From contig LR882958.1 in the NCBI GenBank assembly GCA_904830895.1, forward strand, positions 558,001-622,000: a stretch of 64,000 nt of DNA. Direction: 5' to 3'. Origin of the DNA: Planktothrix rubescens CCAP 1459/22 (GTDB lineage: Bacteria; Cyanobacteriota; Cyanobacteriia; Cyanobacteriales; Microcoleaceae). The notes under the pieces were generated by a model. It ran no database searches. It had not been told where the DNA came from and saw only the letters and a list, made by a program, of their open reading frames with translations. The position numbers and the translations under genes were made by a program. Below, piece after piece: positions 7,927 through 18,053 of the stretch (within the stretch, counting starts at the first letter, position 1; each line of letters starts with the position of its first letter).

Positions 7927-10077
7927 AAAGGAACAGTTCCAAATCATGATCAACCTGTTGTTATGCCTAATTTAGATTTCAATTTAGATCAGACTGCAAC
8001 AGGCCAGACCAAACAACAGGTCGCACACCCTGGCAGTCGTAAGGTTTATACCTCTTTCGCATTTCTCGGTTTGGCCGTCGCTTCGGGCATCCTTATGCCC
8101 AAAACGAACGATCGAGTCATGGCAACTGAGTTATCCGATCCTGAGTCCAATCCGGCGATGCAGTCTCCTGCACCGATGGCAGTATCCTCCCCGACGGTGG
8201 AAAATTCAACCGGACAAACATCCCAACCCGATTGGCAACCATCTATATTGCGGAGCCTTTCCAGTCTGAATACAGATGAGAAAGTGACAAATAACCGGAG
8301 TCAATCTACGGATTTAGGGTTAAACAAACCAGATAAGACTAGCGTAGAAGCATTTTCTACACCAGAGTCTCGGCCGAGTGTTAACTCGGAATCGTTACCT
8401 GAATCAGCTACGTTGTCGGAATCCAACCCCGGATTCAATCAGCAAATTCCTCTTTCTGGGGGTGAAACCTCGGCTACTCAGGAAATACTAAGTCCATCGG
8501 TGGGGAATTCGGGATCTCCTGCTCACTCCAATCAGCAGTGGGAGTCCACCAATAGGGTTTCTAACTCGGTTCATTTTAATTCTTTAGATACCATCTCCCA
8601 AGGGCTATCTGGAGCTTTTGTGATTCCGAATGATGAGCGCGACCCAACCATCTCGGAAGTTTATCAGGTAGGTTCGGGTGATACGTTAGCTCGAATTGCT
8701 AAACTGCATAATGTTTCTGTTGATGCCATTATTAAGGCAAATCAGCTAACTGATCCTAATGTTCTGAGTCTCAATCAGAGTCTAAAAATCCCTAAGCAAC
8801 TGGCGAGTAGTTTTTCTAATAGTCCGGCCTCTCTAGCCACGAATTCATGGCAAGACCCTCAGATTCGTCCAGATGCTGACCCCTCTCCACAACAAGCTTC
8901 TGCCGCAACAGACTTGCGCCTTTTAAGAGGAAGATTACCTCAATCTGTGCTTCCGGCAGTTCTTCCCTCAGAATATAGAAGTGATGATTCAGCCGTTGCC
9001 GATCTTCCAGGAGAAGATATAGCTGATCTGAGTTCGATTCCGACCCATAGCACTTTAAATCAAATCTCGCTGAACCAACTGGCGAACCGTGCTATGAATG
9101 ATGGGGTCGATGCTTCTACTCCCATAGCAACCGCAGCCGTGGCGATTCCGGTTGATTCAAAATTTTCTTCCTTGTCCGAACAGTTGGCGGTTCAAGAGGT
9201 TTCTGTTAGCAAATCAGAAGCCGTTAATAAATTGTACAGCGATCGCCTGAGATCTGAAGTAGAACGACTGCGGGAGGAATATAAGGTTCAGAGTGGCTAT
9301 CAGTTGACCAGCGTATCCCTAGAACCAAATGAACAGCCCAAGGCTGAAGTTTTGACCTCTAAGGGAATGGCTTCCTTACATCGTCAAAAACTGATTAATC
9401 CTGAGTTTAATCCTCAAGCCTATGCTCCTGAAAAGGCTAGTCAAGCCGAACAGAACTTGGCTTCGGAACAGTTAGCTCAATTGTCTCCCAATGGCGTGAC
9501 ATCTCCGGCTGCCCAACTCCAGCCCGCATCAAGACGTTCGGTAGTGGCTACTGCCCCCGTTGGTTCTAGGGCTTATGATCCTTTAAGCAATCCGGCTTTG
9601 GGTCAGATGGTTTCCCCGCAGTTACCCCCTCTCTCTGGGCCAGATGTTTATTTACCGAGTGGGTCGATGCGCTTTAATGGCTATATTTGGCCATCATCGG
9701 GTGTTCTGAGCTCCGGCTATGGCTGGCGCTGGGGACGGATGCACCGGGGAATTGATATTGCTGGGCCGATTGGAACTCCAATTGTCGCTGCTGCCCCTGG
9801 GGTTGTTAGCTATGCGGGATGGAATGATGGTGGCTATGGCAATTTAGTCGAAATTGAACATCCCGACGGCAGTTTAACGGTTTACGCCCATAACGATCGC
9901 ATCCTGGTCAGCGAAGGCCAAAAAGTGGATCAAGGAGATCAAATCTCGGAAATGGGAACCACCGGCCGTAGTACCGGGCCTCATTTACACTTTGAAGTCC
10001 ATCCTAGTGGCCAAGATGCCGTTAACCCGATCGCTCTCCTACCTCCAGAAAGTTCTACCGTATCCCAAAATTATTAG
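7924..10077 (+). CDS. LysM and M23-type peptidoglycan endopeptidase, membrane-anchored
   Basis: Probable cell-wall hydrolase of 717 residues acting in the periplasm. A hydrophobic segment at about 43-60 (SFAFLGLAVASGILM) looks like a signal or anchor. A long Ser/Pro/Gln-rich linker follows, then one LysM repeat at about 247-290 (VGSGDTLARIAKLHNVSVDA). The C-terminal M23 metallopeptidase domain runs from about 598 to 705 and keeps the zinc ligands in HRGIDIAG and HLHFEVHP, so it should be active. Start is TTG, supported by a close AGGAGG. It is a likely relative of the septum or cell-separation hydrolases of filamentous cyanobacteria; that role is inferred. Confidence 0.88.
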   Translation: MKGTVPNHDQPVVMPNLDFNLDQTATGQTKQQVAHPGSRKVYTSFAFLGLAVASGILMPKTNDRVMATELSDPESNPAMQSPAPMAVSSPTVENSTGQTSQPDWQPSILRSLSSLNTDEKVTNNRSQSTDLGLNKPDKTSVEAFSTPESRPSVNSESLPESATLSESNPGFNQQIPLSGGETSATQEILSPSVGNSGSPAHSNQQWESTNRVSNSVHFNSLDTISQGLSGAFVIPNDERDPTISEVYQVGSGDTLARIAKLHNVSVDAIIKANQLTDPNVLSLNQSLKIPKQLASSFSNSPASLATNSWQDPQIRPDADPSPQQASAATDLRLLRGRLPQSVLPAVLPSEYRSDDSAVADLPGEDIADLSSIPTHSTLNQISLNQLANRAMNDGVDASTPIATAAVAIPVDSKFSSLSEQLAVQEVSVSKSEAVNKLYSDRLRSEVERLREEYKVQSGYQLTSVSLEPNEQPKAEVLTSKGMASLHRQKLINPEFNPQAYAPEKASQAEQNLASEQLAQLSPNGVTSPAAQLQPASRRSVVATAPVGSRAYDPLSNPALGQMVSPQLPPLSGPDVYLPSGSMRFNGYIWPSSGVLSSGYGWRWGRMHRGIDIAGPIGTPIVAAAPGVVSYAGWNDGGYGNLVEIEHPDGSLTVYAHNDRILVSEGQKVDQGDQISEMGTTGRSTGPHLHFEVHPSGQDAVNPIALLPPESSTVSQNY

Positions 10078-10187
10078 GGTATTGATCAGGTATTGAGGTG
10101 TTGAAGGTTGGATAGTAGCGAGGAAAGAGCGAGGGTACTTTTTATTCCCTCCCCTGCTCTCCGCTCTCCTCCTCCCCTCCTCCCCTA

Positions 10188-10215
10188 CCCCCTGAAAAAA
10201 AGATTAAACAGGGGG
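10188..10215. repeat. Hairpin after a pyrimidine-rich tract
   Basis: CCCCCTG at 10188-10194 pairs with CAGGGGG at 10209-10215. It follows about 45 bases made almost only of C and T (10146-10190). It could stall or end transcription between the M23 gene and the tRNA. Confidence 0.4.
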
Positions 10216-10266
10216 TTGATATCTGGGAAAGGTTTGTGTTATATTGTTTAATCGTGAATAAACTAA

Positions 10267-10339
10267 GGCTCAGTAGCTCAGTGGTTAGAGCAGGGGACTC
10301 ATAAGCCCAAGGTCGCAGGTTCAAATCCCGCTTGAGCCA
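10267..10339 (+). tRNA. tRNA with CAT anticodon (Met elongator, or Ile2 if lysidinylated)
   Basis: The 73-base cloverleaf has acceptor GGCTCAG pairing with TTGAGCC (one wobble), D-arm GCTC/GAGC, T-arm GCAGG-TTCAAAT-CCCGC, and anticodon CAT at 10300-10302. CCA is not encoded. The anticodon stem has imperfect outer and inner pairs (GGGGA against GCCCA). The D-loop and AGGTCGCAGGTTC stretch resemble bacterial tRNA-Ile2, whose C34 is turned into lysidine by TilS, but annotation pipelines would probably call it Met. The sequence alone does not settle the identity. Confidence 0.88.
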
Positions 10340-10360
10340 TTGAAAATAAATCCGTTATAC

Positions 10361-10400
10361 CAGGGAACAGGGAACAGGGAACAGGGAACAGGGAACAGGG
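10361..10400. repeat. Heptanucleotide tandem repeat GGGAACA
   Basis: About five copies of CAGGGAA/GGGAACA lie in a row just after the tRNA. Such short tandem repeats are common in intergenic DNA of filamentous cyanobacteria. Related short runs appear near 12600 and 38040. Confidence 0.85.
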
Positions 10401-10675
10401 GGGAAAACATCTCACCGTCTGGGTTCCAAGATCCGTCTCTATCCTAACTGCCTTGGCGGTTGCTATAACTCTTAATTTTTGGGTTTTAGGTCAGTCTGAA
10501 AAGGGCTGGCTTTTTGATTGGGATTACTTGTTTTTTTCTAAGTCTTGTTTAACTGTACTCAATTCGACTATGATGTATTTGTAACAAATCGTAAGATAGC
10601 AAAACAATTGGGATCAAAGTTATCCTAATTTTCTGCAACGAAACTATACTATCGTCAGTTTAAGGAGTATTATTC

Positions 10676-11269
10676 ATGGCTGAGAGCCTGCGTATTGGCC
10701 AAGTCGCCCCGGATTTTAAAGCAACGGCCGTTGTTGACCAAGAATTCAAAGACATCTCACTATCCGACTATCGGGGTAAGTATGTGGTTCTATTTTTCTA
10801 CCCCTTAGACTTTACCTTTGTTTGCCCGACTGAAATTACGGCTTTTAGCGATCGCGCTGAAGAATTCAGCAAACTCAATACTCAAATTCTTGGGGTTTCC
10901 GTCGATAGCGCCTTTTCTCACCTAGCTTGGATTCAATCCGATCGCAAATCCGGTGGTGTGGGCGACCTGAACTATCCTCTGGTGGCTGACCTGAAAAAAG
11001 AAATCAGCACCGCTTATAACGTGCTTGATCCTGAAGCCGGAATTGCCTTGCGCGGTCTGTTCATCATTGACAAAGAAGGGGTGATTCAACACGCCACGAT
11101 CAATAACCTCGCCTTTGGTCGTAACGTAGATGAGACTCTGCGGACACTGCAAGCGCTTCAATATGTTCAAGCTCACCCCGATGAAGTTTGTCCTGCGGGT
11201 TGGCAACCGGGTGACAAGACCATGATCCCCGATCCCGTCAAGTCTAAAGAATTCTTTGCGGCGGTCTAA
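10676..11269 (+). CDS. Typical 2-Cys peroxiredoxin
   Basis: Thiol peroxidase that reduces hydrogen peroxide and organic peroxides, recycled by thioredoxin. The peroxidatic Cys lies in DFTFVCPTE (about residue 51) and the resolving Cys in [10 protein letters not shown] (about 172). [10 protein letters not shown] matches the GGLG-type segment of over-oxidation-sensitive enzymes. The length of 197 residues is normal. The ATG is preceded by TAAGGAG at an ideal distance. A hairpin follows the stop. A second redoxin-fold gene lies 111 bp downstream. Confidence 0.95.
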   Translation: MAESLRIGQVAPDFKATAVVDQEFKDISLSDYRGKYVVLFFYPLDFTFVCPTEITAFSDRAEEFSKLNTQILGVSVDSAFSHLAWIQSDRKSGGVGDLNYPLVADLKKEISTAYNVLDPEAGIALRGLFIIDKEGVIQHATINNLAFGRNVDETLRTLQALQYVQAHPDEVCPAGWQPGDKTMIPDPVKSKEFFAAV

Positions 11270-11294
11270 GATTAAGTTTTAGACAAGATTTAAG

Positions 11295-11323
11295 AACCCG
11301 TCTTTACAATGTGAGGGCGGGTT
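11295..11323 (+). terminator. Possible terminator after the peroxiredoxin gene
   Basis: AACCCG at 11295-11300 pairs with CGGGTT at 11318-11323, followed shortly by a T-rich stretch (GATTTTTG). The loop is long (17 bases), so the call is moderate. Confidence 0.45.
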
Positions 11324-11380
11324 TCGCTGATTTTTGTAAGATTGTTTTAAACTAAGAATAATCACAAACAACAAACTATT

Positions 11381-11938
11381 ATGCTGACTTCTAACGATTT
11401 TACTGGTTTAATTAATCGTCGATTTTGGAATAACTTTTTTCCGATTCCCGCCACTAGCAATTTACAGTTAGGGTTGAAAACCCCCGATTTTCAATTACCC
11501 GATATTACCAATGGTCAATTAGTGCGGTTATCTCAATTTCGAGGCGATCGCCCGGTAATTTTAGCCTTTACCCGGATTTTCACCGAAAAACAATATTGTC
11601 CCTGGTGTTATCCCCATGTTAGAGCGCTGAATGAAAATTATGAAGCATTTGTGCAAAGGGGAATAGAAGTTTTACTGATTACCAGTACCGATGAACGCCA
11701 AAGTAAAATTGTAGTCAAAGACCTCGGCTTAAAAATGCCATTACTGAGTAATCCAAGCTGTGGAATTTTCCAAATATATCAAGTAGGACAAGCCCTAGGT
11801 GCGCCCTTACCCGGGCAGTTTGTCTTAGATAAAAAAGGCATCTTGAAATATAAACATTTGTTTTCTTTTTTTGATTACAATGCTAGTGTTAAAACCCTCT
11901 TAGAAGTGGTCGATCCCCTCACGAGTCCCAAAGCCTAA
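11381..11938 (+). CDS. Redoxin/AhpC-TSA family protein
   Basis: This 185-residue thioredoxin-fold protein has the peroxiredoxin-like order: GLKTPDFQLPD, LSQFRGDRPVILAFTR, then a CxxC in QYCPWCYPH (about residues 69-72), and PGQFVLDKKGILKY near the end. The CPWC places it near the AhpC/TSA redoxins of cyanobacteria, which may act as peroxidase or disulfide reductase. The substrate is unknown. It follows the 2-Cys peroxiredoxin on the same strand. Its last 20 bases overlap the end of the convergent DUF4241 gene. Confidence 0.75.
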   Translation: MLTSNDFTGLINRRFWNNFFPIPATSNLQLGLKTPDFQLPDITNGQLVRLSQFRGDRPVILAFTRIFTEKQYCPWCYPHVRALNENYEAFVQRGIEVLLITSTDERQSKIVVKDLGLKMPLLSNPSCGIFQIYQVGQALGAPLPGQFVLDKKGILKYKHLFSFFDYNASVKTLLEVVDPLTSPKA

Positions 11939-12551
11939 AATCCGTAACTAAACAGACTGGATTTCCTTGTAGATCATAACCCCAATAGGAGGAATAATAA
12001 CCCTCCCCCCAACCGGAATGAAAAGCAATAATATTCAATCCGGTTGATTCATCTAAACAGAAATTTGTCCAATCCCAGGTATCAACATAGGTCTGATCTA
12101 AAGCTTGATCCAAATGATTATAATAATTTTCAAACTCAGTATCGGAAAGGAAAGATAAGCGTTTGATCACTTCCCTATCGGTAAAACATCCTGTCCCAGA
12201 AGTGACGGGATAACCCGATTCTTGATCCCCGGTAAAAGATACCGCCAATTCCCATTTCACCGCAGGTTGATCCCGAATTACTAACATCGCATAGGCGACT
12301 CTTTGTTCTTTTTGGTGATCAAATGTGGCGATACTTAGTTTCACCGAATAACGACCCGCAGCTAGAGTTTGAGTCAAACAGAGATCAGAATTAGGGACAA
12401 TTAAAGGATCACAAACGGCAATTTTCCCAGAGGTTAAAACGAGTTCACCGAGGGTATGGACGGAATAGGTAACTTGATCGCTATGTTGATCAAGGGTAGT
12501 TTGAAAACAATAACCATTTTGAAATGCCTGATTCAAGTCGGTGGGATTCAT
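11919..12551 (-). CDS. DUF4241 domain protein
   Basis: This 210-residue protein shows the DUF4241 pattern: LTSGKIAVCDPLIV near the N-terminus, AGRYSVKLSIA, and the conserved C-terminal FHSGWGEGYYSSYWGYD followed by LVTDF. The function is unknown. Members are scattered in bacteria and sometimes lie beside toxin-immunity loci, but nothing of that kind is adjacent here. It converges with the redoxin gene and overlaps its end by 20 bp. Confidence 0.75.
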   Translation of the reverse strand: MNPTDLNQAFQNGYCFQTTLDQHSDQVTYSVHTLGELVLTSGKIAVCDPLIVPNSDLCLTQTLAAGRYSVKLSIATFDHQKEQRVAYAMLVIRDQPAVKWELAVSFTGDQESGYPVTSGTGCFTDREVIKRLSFLSDTEFENYYNHLDQALDQTYVDTWDWTNFCLDESTGLNIIAFHSGWGEGYYSSYWGYDLQGNPVCLVTDFRLWDS

Positions 12552-12834
12552 TCTTTTTAACTGCCTTCTAAGAGAGAACGTAACTAATTATGGGTAAAAT
12601 GGAATAGGGAATAGGGAACGGATAACAAGGATTAAAAGTAAGGGATTTGTACAAGGACTGGTCGGTAATTATCAAAAAATGTAGGATTGATGTCCCTGCT
12701 AACCCAAAATAGAATAGAGCTTTTATCGGAAATCTCCAGAATCAAATATTACAACAAAATCCTGACGAATTGCTATAATAATGGGTTGAGTTCAATCCGC
12801 TTTAATACTTATTAAATTGACTCAACCCTAATTT

Positions 12835-14184
12835 ATGGCCAATCTCATTAAAAATATACAACCCACCCTAGATTTTATTCCGCCCCGCTTTAATCCTTTG
12901 GTGCTAAAAGTCTGCCGATGGGGAATGCCCTTTTGGATGAAATGGAAAACGCCCTTAGTTGAAATTAAGGTAGAACAAATTGAACGATTAGTTAATCTTT
13001 ATCAACAATTTCAAAGTGGAAAAGTCAGATTTTTATTGGCTTTTCGTCATCCTAATACGGATGATCCATATTGTATTAGTCAATTGTTATGGCGATTTGT
13101 TCCTGAAACTGCAAAACAACAGAAAATTGTCTTATCTAATCCAATTCATGCCCATTTTATGTATGATCGAGGAATTCCTTTATGGGCAGGAAATATAGTT
13201 TCTTGGTTATTTCCAAAATTAGGAGGAACACCGATTTTAAGGGGGAAAGTTGATCGTTTAGGATTACGATCAGCCAGGGATTTATTTATTAATGGTCAAT
13301 TTCCTTTAGCCGCCGCACCGGAAGGGGCAACTAATGGGCATAATCAAAATATTAGTCCCTTAGAACCTGGAGTTTCTCAATTAGGATTTTGGTGTGTTGA
13401 AGACTTAAAAAAAGCTGAACGATCGGAAGAAGTTTATTTGGTTCCCATTGGTATACAGTATTTTTATATTCAAGATAATTGGGGAGATTTAGAAAAATTA
13501 ATTGCCCAATTAGAAAGGGATTGTAACTTACCTCAATCTAGCCAAGACTTAACTGTTTCTTCCCTCTATAGCCGTTTAATTCGATTGGGGAATCATTTAT
13601 TAGATATCATGGAAAATTTTTATCGCCAATTCTATTATCGCAGTATTCCCCGGGATGAAACTATTGATTTTCCAGATCGAATTAAACGATTATTAGATAT
13701 TGCCTTAACCGTGGCTGAAGAATATTTTAATCTCAAACCCATGGGAGATTTAAGTAGTCGTTGTCGTCGTTTAGAACAAGCGGGATGGGATTGTATTTAT
13801 CGCTATGATCTCAAGGCTAATGATACCTGGTCTGCGGTAGAATTAGGATTAGCAGATCGGGTGGCAACCGAAGCTAGTTTGCGAATGTGGAATATGAGAT
13901 TAGTGGAAAGTTTTGTGGGGGTAACGGGCAGTTATATTAAAGAAAATCCTACCTTTGATCGTTTTGCCGAAACCACTTTAATTGTTTGGTCAATGGTAAC
14001 TAGGTTAAAGGGAGAAAACCCATTAAAACGTCCCCATTTAGGGAAAAAACGCGCTAAATTAACCATTGGTGAACCCATTTCTGTGACTCAAAAATGGTCA
14101 GATTATCAAACAAACCGTCGTCAAGCTGTTGCTAATTTAACTCAGGATTTACAGGACGCTTTAGAACAGATGATTGAGCATTGA
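12835..14184 (+). CDS. PlsC-like glycerolipid acyltransferase domain protein
   Basis: This 449-residue protein carries the acyltransferase signature HPNTDD (HX4D, about residues 66-71) and a downstream PEGATNGHN block (near 162) that corresponds to the EGTR motif of the PlsC/AGPAT family. These enzymes transfer acyl chains to glycerolipids at the membrane. The length is nearly twice a minimal PlsC, with an extra helical C-terminal half of unknown role. No clear multi-pass membrane segment is visible. It lies 48 bp upstream of a Uma2 gene. Confidence 0.72.
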   Translation: MANLIKNIQPTLDFIPPRFNPLVLKVCRWGMPFWMKWKTPLVEIKVEQIERLVNLYQQFQSGKVRFLLAFRHPNTDDPYCISQLLWRFVPETAKQQKIVLSNPIHAHFMYDRGIPLWAGNIVSWLFPKLGGTPILRGKVDRLGLRSARDLFINGQFPLAAAPEGATNGHNQNISPLEPGVSQLGFWCVEDLKKAERSEEVYLVPIGIQYFYIQDNWGDLEKLIAQLERDCNLPQSSQDLTVSSLYSRLIRLGNHLLDIMENFYRQFYYRSIPRDETIDFPDRIKRLLDIALTVAEEYFNLKPMGDLSSRCRRLEQAGWDCIYRYDLKANDTWSAVELGLADRVATEASLRMWNMRLVESFVGVTGSYIKENPTFDRFAETTLIVWSMVTRLKGENPLKRPHLGKKRAKLTIGEPISVTQKWSDYQTNRRQAVANLTQDLQDALEQMIEH

Positions 14185-14232
14185 AAATTTGATATAATAA
14201 ATTAACCCAACCTCAAATGAGGAGGAGAAAAA

Positions 14233-14934
14233 ATGTCAATAACCGCAGAACAATTAGAGGCATTAATGCCTGATGGTACTCAAGTTGAAAGTGAATATAT
14301 AGAAATGGAAAGTACGTTACACTATCTCCAGTTGGCGTTGTTAGTTTCTTGTTTAGATTGGTTATGGAAAGATAGAACAGATTATTTTATTGGGGCAAAT
14401 TTAACCATCTATTTTAGTCGTCAACAACTGAGAAATCGAGACTTTCGCGGGCCAGATTTTTTCTTGGTAAGAAATACTTCTAAACGTCCGAGAAAATCCT
14501 GGGTAGTTTGGGAAGAAGAAGGGAAACATCCCGATTTAATTATCGAACTTCTTTCCAACTCAACGGCGGAAACCGATAAAACCACTAAAAAGAGTTTATA
14601 TCAAGATCAATTTAGAACCCAGGAATATTTCTGGTTTTCTCCCGATGATTTAGAACTAACAGGTTTTAAATTAATTGGACAGGAATATCAAGTAATTATT
14701 CCTAATCAACAAGGATTATTAGCAAGTGAAGTCTTAGGATTATTCCTGGGAATTTATCAGGAGAAACTCCGATATTTTACCCCAGAAGGTGATCTCGTTC
14801 CGACCCCTGAAGAAGCGGCATTACAAGCAGAAAATCGGGCTAATGAAGCAGAAAATCGGGCTAATGAAGCACAGAATCGGGCCAAACGTTTAGCCGAACA
14901 ATTAAGGTCTTTGGGAATAGAACCGATAGAATAA
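14233..14934 (+). CDS. Uma2 family (DUF820) putative endonuclease, tandem copy 1
   Basis: This 233-residue protein has the restriction-endonuclease-like Uma2 fold. The expected acidic residues are present: GPDFFLV (Asp75) and IIELLSNST, with WVVWEEEGKHPDL between them. The C-terminus holds a repeated heptad-like stretch (AENRANEAENRANEAQNRAKR) that should form a coiled coil. AGGAGGAG precedes the ATG. Uma2 proteins are hugely expanded in cyanobacteria and their biological role is not settled. The next gene is a near-copy. Confidence 0.85.
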   Translation: MSITAEQLEALMPDGTQVESEYIEMESTLHYLQLALLVSCLDWLWKDRTDYFIGANLTIYFSRQQLRNRDFRGPDFFLVRNTSKRPRKSWVVWEEEGKHPDLIIELLSNSTAETDKTTKKSLYQDQFRTQEYFWFSPDDLELTGFKLIGQEYQVIIPNQQGLLASEVLGLFLGIYQEKLRYFTPEGDLVPTPEEAALQAENRANEAENRANEAQNRAKRLAEQLRSLGIEPIE

Positions 14935-15066
14935 AGATATTTCCAAACATATTGTAGAAAGATGCGCCGTGGCACGTCTCTACTCTAGGGTTTAAAAACA
15001 TAGCTGAATTAACCCATTTTACAACTTTTATTCATCGGTTAAGATTAAAATTAAACCAGGAAAAAA

Positions 15067-15747
15067 ATGTCAATTACAGCAGAACAATTCGAGGCATTAA
15101 TGCCCGATGGTACTCAAGTTGAAAGTGAGTATATAGAAATGGAAAGTATGTTACATTATCTCCAGTTAGCCTTATTAGTATCTTGTTTAGATTGGTTATG
15201 GAGAGACAGAACAGATTATTTTATTGGGGCAAATTTAACCATCTATTTTAGTCGTCAACAACTGAGAAATCGAGACTTTCGCGGGCCGAATTTTTTCTTG
15301 GTGAGAAATACTTCTAAACGTCCGAGAAAATCTTGGGTAGTTTGGGAAGAAGAAGGGAAATATCCCGATTTAATTATTGAACTTCTTTCTAACTCAACGG
15401 CGGAAACCGATAAAACTACGAAAAAGAATTTATATCAAAATCCATTTAGAACCCAAGAATATTTCTGGTTTTCTCCCGATGATTTAGAACTAACAGGTTT
15501 TAAATTAGTCGGAAATGAATATCAAGGAATTATTCCTAATCAACAAGGATTATTAGCAAGTGAAGTCTTAGGATTATTCCTGGGAATTTATCAGGAGAAA
15601 CTCCGATATTTTACCTCAGAAGGTGATCTCGTTCCGACCCCTGAAGAAGCGGCATTACAAGCAGAAAATCGGGCTAATGAAGCTGAAAATCGGGCTAAAC
15701 GTTTAGCCGAACAATTACAATCTTTAGGTATCGAACCCATAGAATAA
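15067..15747 (+). CDS. Uma2 family protein, tandem copy 2 with Asp75 changed to Asn
   Basis: This 226-residue near-duplicate of the preceding gene is one heptad shorter in the C-terminal coiled coil. The conserved PD dipeptide reads GPNFFLV here: codon 75 at 15289-15291 is AAT instead of GAT. Asp in this position is a metal-binding residue of PD-(D/E)XK folds, so this copy may be catalytically dead. The duplication includes downstream flanking DNA, as both copies are followed by a GCGCCGTGGCACGTCTCTAC segment (14963-14982 and 15777-15796). Confidence 0.85.
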   Translation: MSITAEQFEALMPDGTQVESEYIEMESMLHYLQLALLVSCLDWLWRDRTDYFIGANLTIYFSRQQLRNRDFRGPNFFLVRNTSKRPRKSWVVWEEEGKYPDLIIELLSNSTAETDKTTKKNLYQNPFRTQEYFWFSPDDLELTGFKLVGNEYQGIIPNQQGLLASEVLGLFLGIYQEKLRYFTSEGDLVPTPEEAALQAENRANEAENRAKRLAEQLQSLGIEPIE

Positions 15748-15899
15748 AGATATTTCCAAAAATCTTGTAGACAGACGCGCCGTGGCACGTCTCTACAGGG
15801 GGGTGAGAAACATCAACCCTTGAGAAATGACCCCCTAACCTGCTATGGTGATTATTTGTCACCTTAATTTTCTTAGTAACATCCTTTATAAAATTTCCT

Positions 15900-18053
15900 A
15901 TGGTTAGTTTTTTACTCGAAGTTGGAACAGAAGAATTACCAGCAACCTTTGTTGAAACCGCCATTCAACAGTGGAAACAGAAAATTCCTGCTAGTCTCAA
16001 AGAACAGTTTTTAAGCGTTGAGTCGGTTCAAGTTTGGGGAACACCGCGACGGTTAGCGGTATTAATTGAAGGACTTCCTAGCCAACAACCCGACCGCGAA
16101 GAAGAAATAAAAGGCCCTCCGGCGTCTACGGCTTTTAAAGACGGAAAACCGACTCCGGCGGCGGAAGGATTTATTAAAAAACAGGGCGTGACCTTAGAAG
16201 ATTTAGAAATTCGTCCTACTTCTAAAGGGGATTTTGTATTTGTTTTAAAGAAAATTCCGGGGAGGTTAACGGCGGAAATTTTAGCCGAATTAACATCAGA
16301 ATGGATTACAAAATTAGAAGGGAAACGGTTTATGCGTTGGGGGGATGGAGATTTAAAATTTCCCCGGCCAATTCGTTGGTTAATTGCATTATTAGATAAT
16401 CAGGTTTTACCTGTCACCTTAGTTAGCGGTTCAGAAGTTGTTAAAAGCGATCGCATTTCCCACGGACATCGAGTTTTGCATCCTGAAAATATCTCTATTT
16501 CCCATGCTAAAACCTACGCTGAATCTCTGAAAAAAGCCTTTGTTCAAGTTGACCCCCAGGAACGAATTCAGACTATTCAAAAAGAAGTTAAAATCGCGGC
16601 TAATATTGTGGGAGGCGAGGCTGAAATTCCCGAAGATTTATTAGCAGAAGTGGTTAATTTAGTGGAATGGCCGACGGCCGTTGTCGGAACCTTCGATCAG
16701 GAATTTTTGGATTTGCCCGCAGAGGTAATTAAAACCGTCATGGTGACGCATCAACGGTACTTTCCAATATTAACAATAGAAACCCAAAATTCATCGCCTT
16801 TAAAGCCCTATTTTATCACGATTTCTAATGGAGATCCGGCTAAATCCAATTTAATTGCGGCGGGAAATGAAAGGGTAATTCGGGCGAGGTTAGCCGATGG
16901 ACAATTTTTCTATAAATCCGATTTGAAAACGCCTTTAGAAAGCTATTTACCCGCCTTAGAAGCGGTGACTTTTCAAGAGGATTTAGGTTCGGTTCGGGAT
17001 AAGGTAAATCGGATTGGTAAAATTGCTAATTGGATTAGTGAACAACTTAATATAATTGAATCTTACCGCAGTTTAATTCAACGGGCTGCATTATTATGTA
17101 AAGCGGATTTAGTTACCCAAATGGTCTATGAATTTCCCGAATTACAAGGGATAATGGGGGAAAAATATGCAATAGAAGGAGGAGAACCCGCAGAGGTAGC
17201 AAGAGCAATTTTTGAACATTATTTACCCCGGAATGCTACGGATAATTTACCCCAAACTTTAGTCGGTCAAGTGGTTGGTTTAGCGGATAAACTAGATACT
17301 TTAGTTAGTATTTTTGGCTTGGGAATGTTACCCACAGGTTCCTCCGATCCCTTTGCTTTGCGTCGGGCGGCGAATGCGGTAGTTAATATTATTTGGGCGG
17401 CGGATTTACCCCTGAATTTATATCAACTTCTGAAACAAATTGCGGTGGATTTTGTTAATACTTTTCCCAATGCTATTTTAGGATTAAATCATGAATTATA
17501 TGATTTTTTCCTGCAACGAATTAGAACTTTATTACAGGATGAAAAAGCTATTGATTATGATTTGGTGAATGCGGTTTTAGGAGAGAATGATCTGGAATAT
17601 CAAGAACGGGCGTTACAGGATTTGTTAGATGTTCGAGATCGGGCTTTATTCCTACAAACTATTCGTAAAGATGGCAGTTTAAACCAAATTTATGAAACGG
17701 TTAATCGTTCGACTCGTTTGGCGAAACAAGGGGATTTAAACACTCTGGAATTGCAGCCAGAAATGACAGTTAATCCTGAGTTATTTCAAAAGTCTTCAGA
17801 ACGGCAATTCTATCAGGCTTTAGTACAATTAGTTCCTAAAACAAAAGCTTCTCAAGCCACCAGAAATTATCGTCAATTGGTGGAAGCTTTAGCAGAAATT
17901 ACCCCAACGGTGAGCAGTTTTTTTGATGGCCCAGAAAGTGTTTTAGTGATGGATGATGATCCCAATATTCAACGTAATCGTTTGAATTTATTGGGATTAT
18001 TAAGAAATCATGCCCGGGTTTTGGCGGATTTTGGGGCTATTGTTAAAAGTTAA
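15900..18053 (+). CDS. glyS: Glycine-tRNA ligase beta subunit
   Basis: Beta chain of the alpha2beta2-type glycyl-tRNA synthetase, which charges tRNA-Gly in the cytosol. The protein begins [18 protein letters not shown], the standard start of this family, and contains [26 protein letters not shown] and MVTHQRYFP. The C-terminal half has the HD-like and anticodon-binding segments ([25 protein letters not shown]). The length of 717 residues is typical. The alpha subunit gene is not in the window. The CRISPR leader begins shortly after the stop. Confidence 0.95.
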   Translation: MVSFLLEVGTEELPATFVETAIQQWKQKIPASLKEQFLSVESVQVWGTPRRLAVLIEGLPSQQPDREEEIKGPPASTAFKDGKPTPAAEGFIKKQGVTLEDLEIRPTSKGDFVFVLKKIPGRLTAEILAELTSEWITKLEGKRFMRWGDGDLKFPRPIRWLIALLDNQVLPVTLVSGSEVVKSDRISHGHRVLHPENISISHAKTYAESLKKAFVQVDPQERIQTIQKEVKIAANIVGGEAEIPEDLLAEVVNLVEWPTAVVGTFDQEFLDLPAEVIKTVMVTHQRYFPILTIETQNSSPLKPYFITISNGDPAKSNLIAAGNERVIRARLADGQFFYKSDLKTPLESYLPALEAVTFQEDLGSVRDKVNRIGKIANWISEQLNIIESYRSLIQRAALLCKADLVTQMVYEFPELQGIMGEKYAIEGGEPAEVARAIFEHYLPRNATDNLPQTLVGQVVGLADKLDTLVSIFGLGMLPTGSSDPFALRRAANAVVNIIWAADLPLNLYQLLKQIAVDFVNTFPNAILGLNHELYDFFLQRIRTLLQDEKAIDYDLVNAVLGENDLEYQERALQDLLDVRDRALFLQTIRKDGSLNQIYETVNRSTRLAKQGDLNTLELQPEMTVNPELFQKSSERQFYQALVQLVPKTKASQATRNYRQLVEALAEITPTVSSFFDGPESVLVMDDDPNIQRNRLNLLGLLRNHARVLADFGAIVKS

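Noticed and set aside
10142-10324. Minus-strand frame across the tRNA
   Set aside because: It overlaps the tRNA and a C/T tract; no start signal and low-complexity protein.
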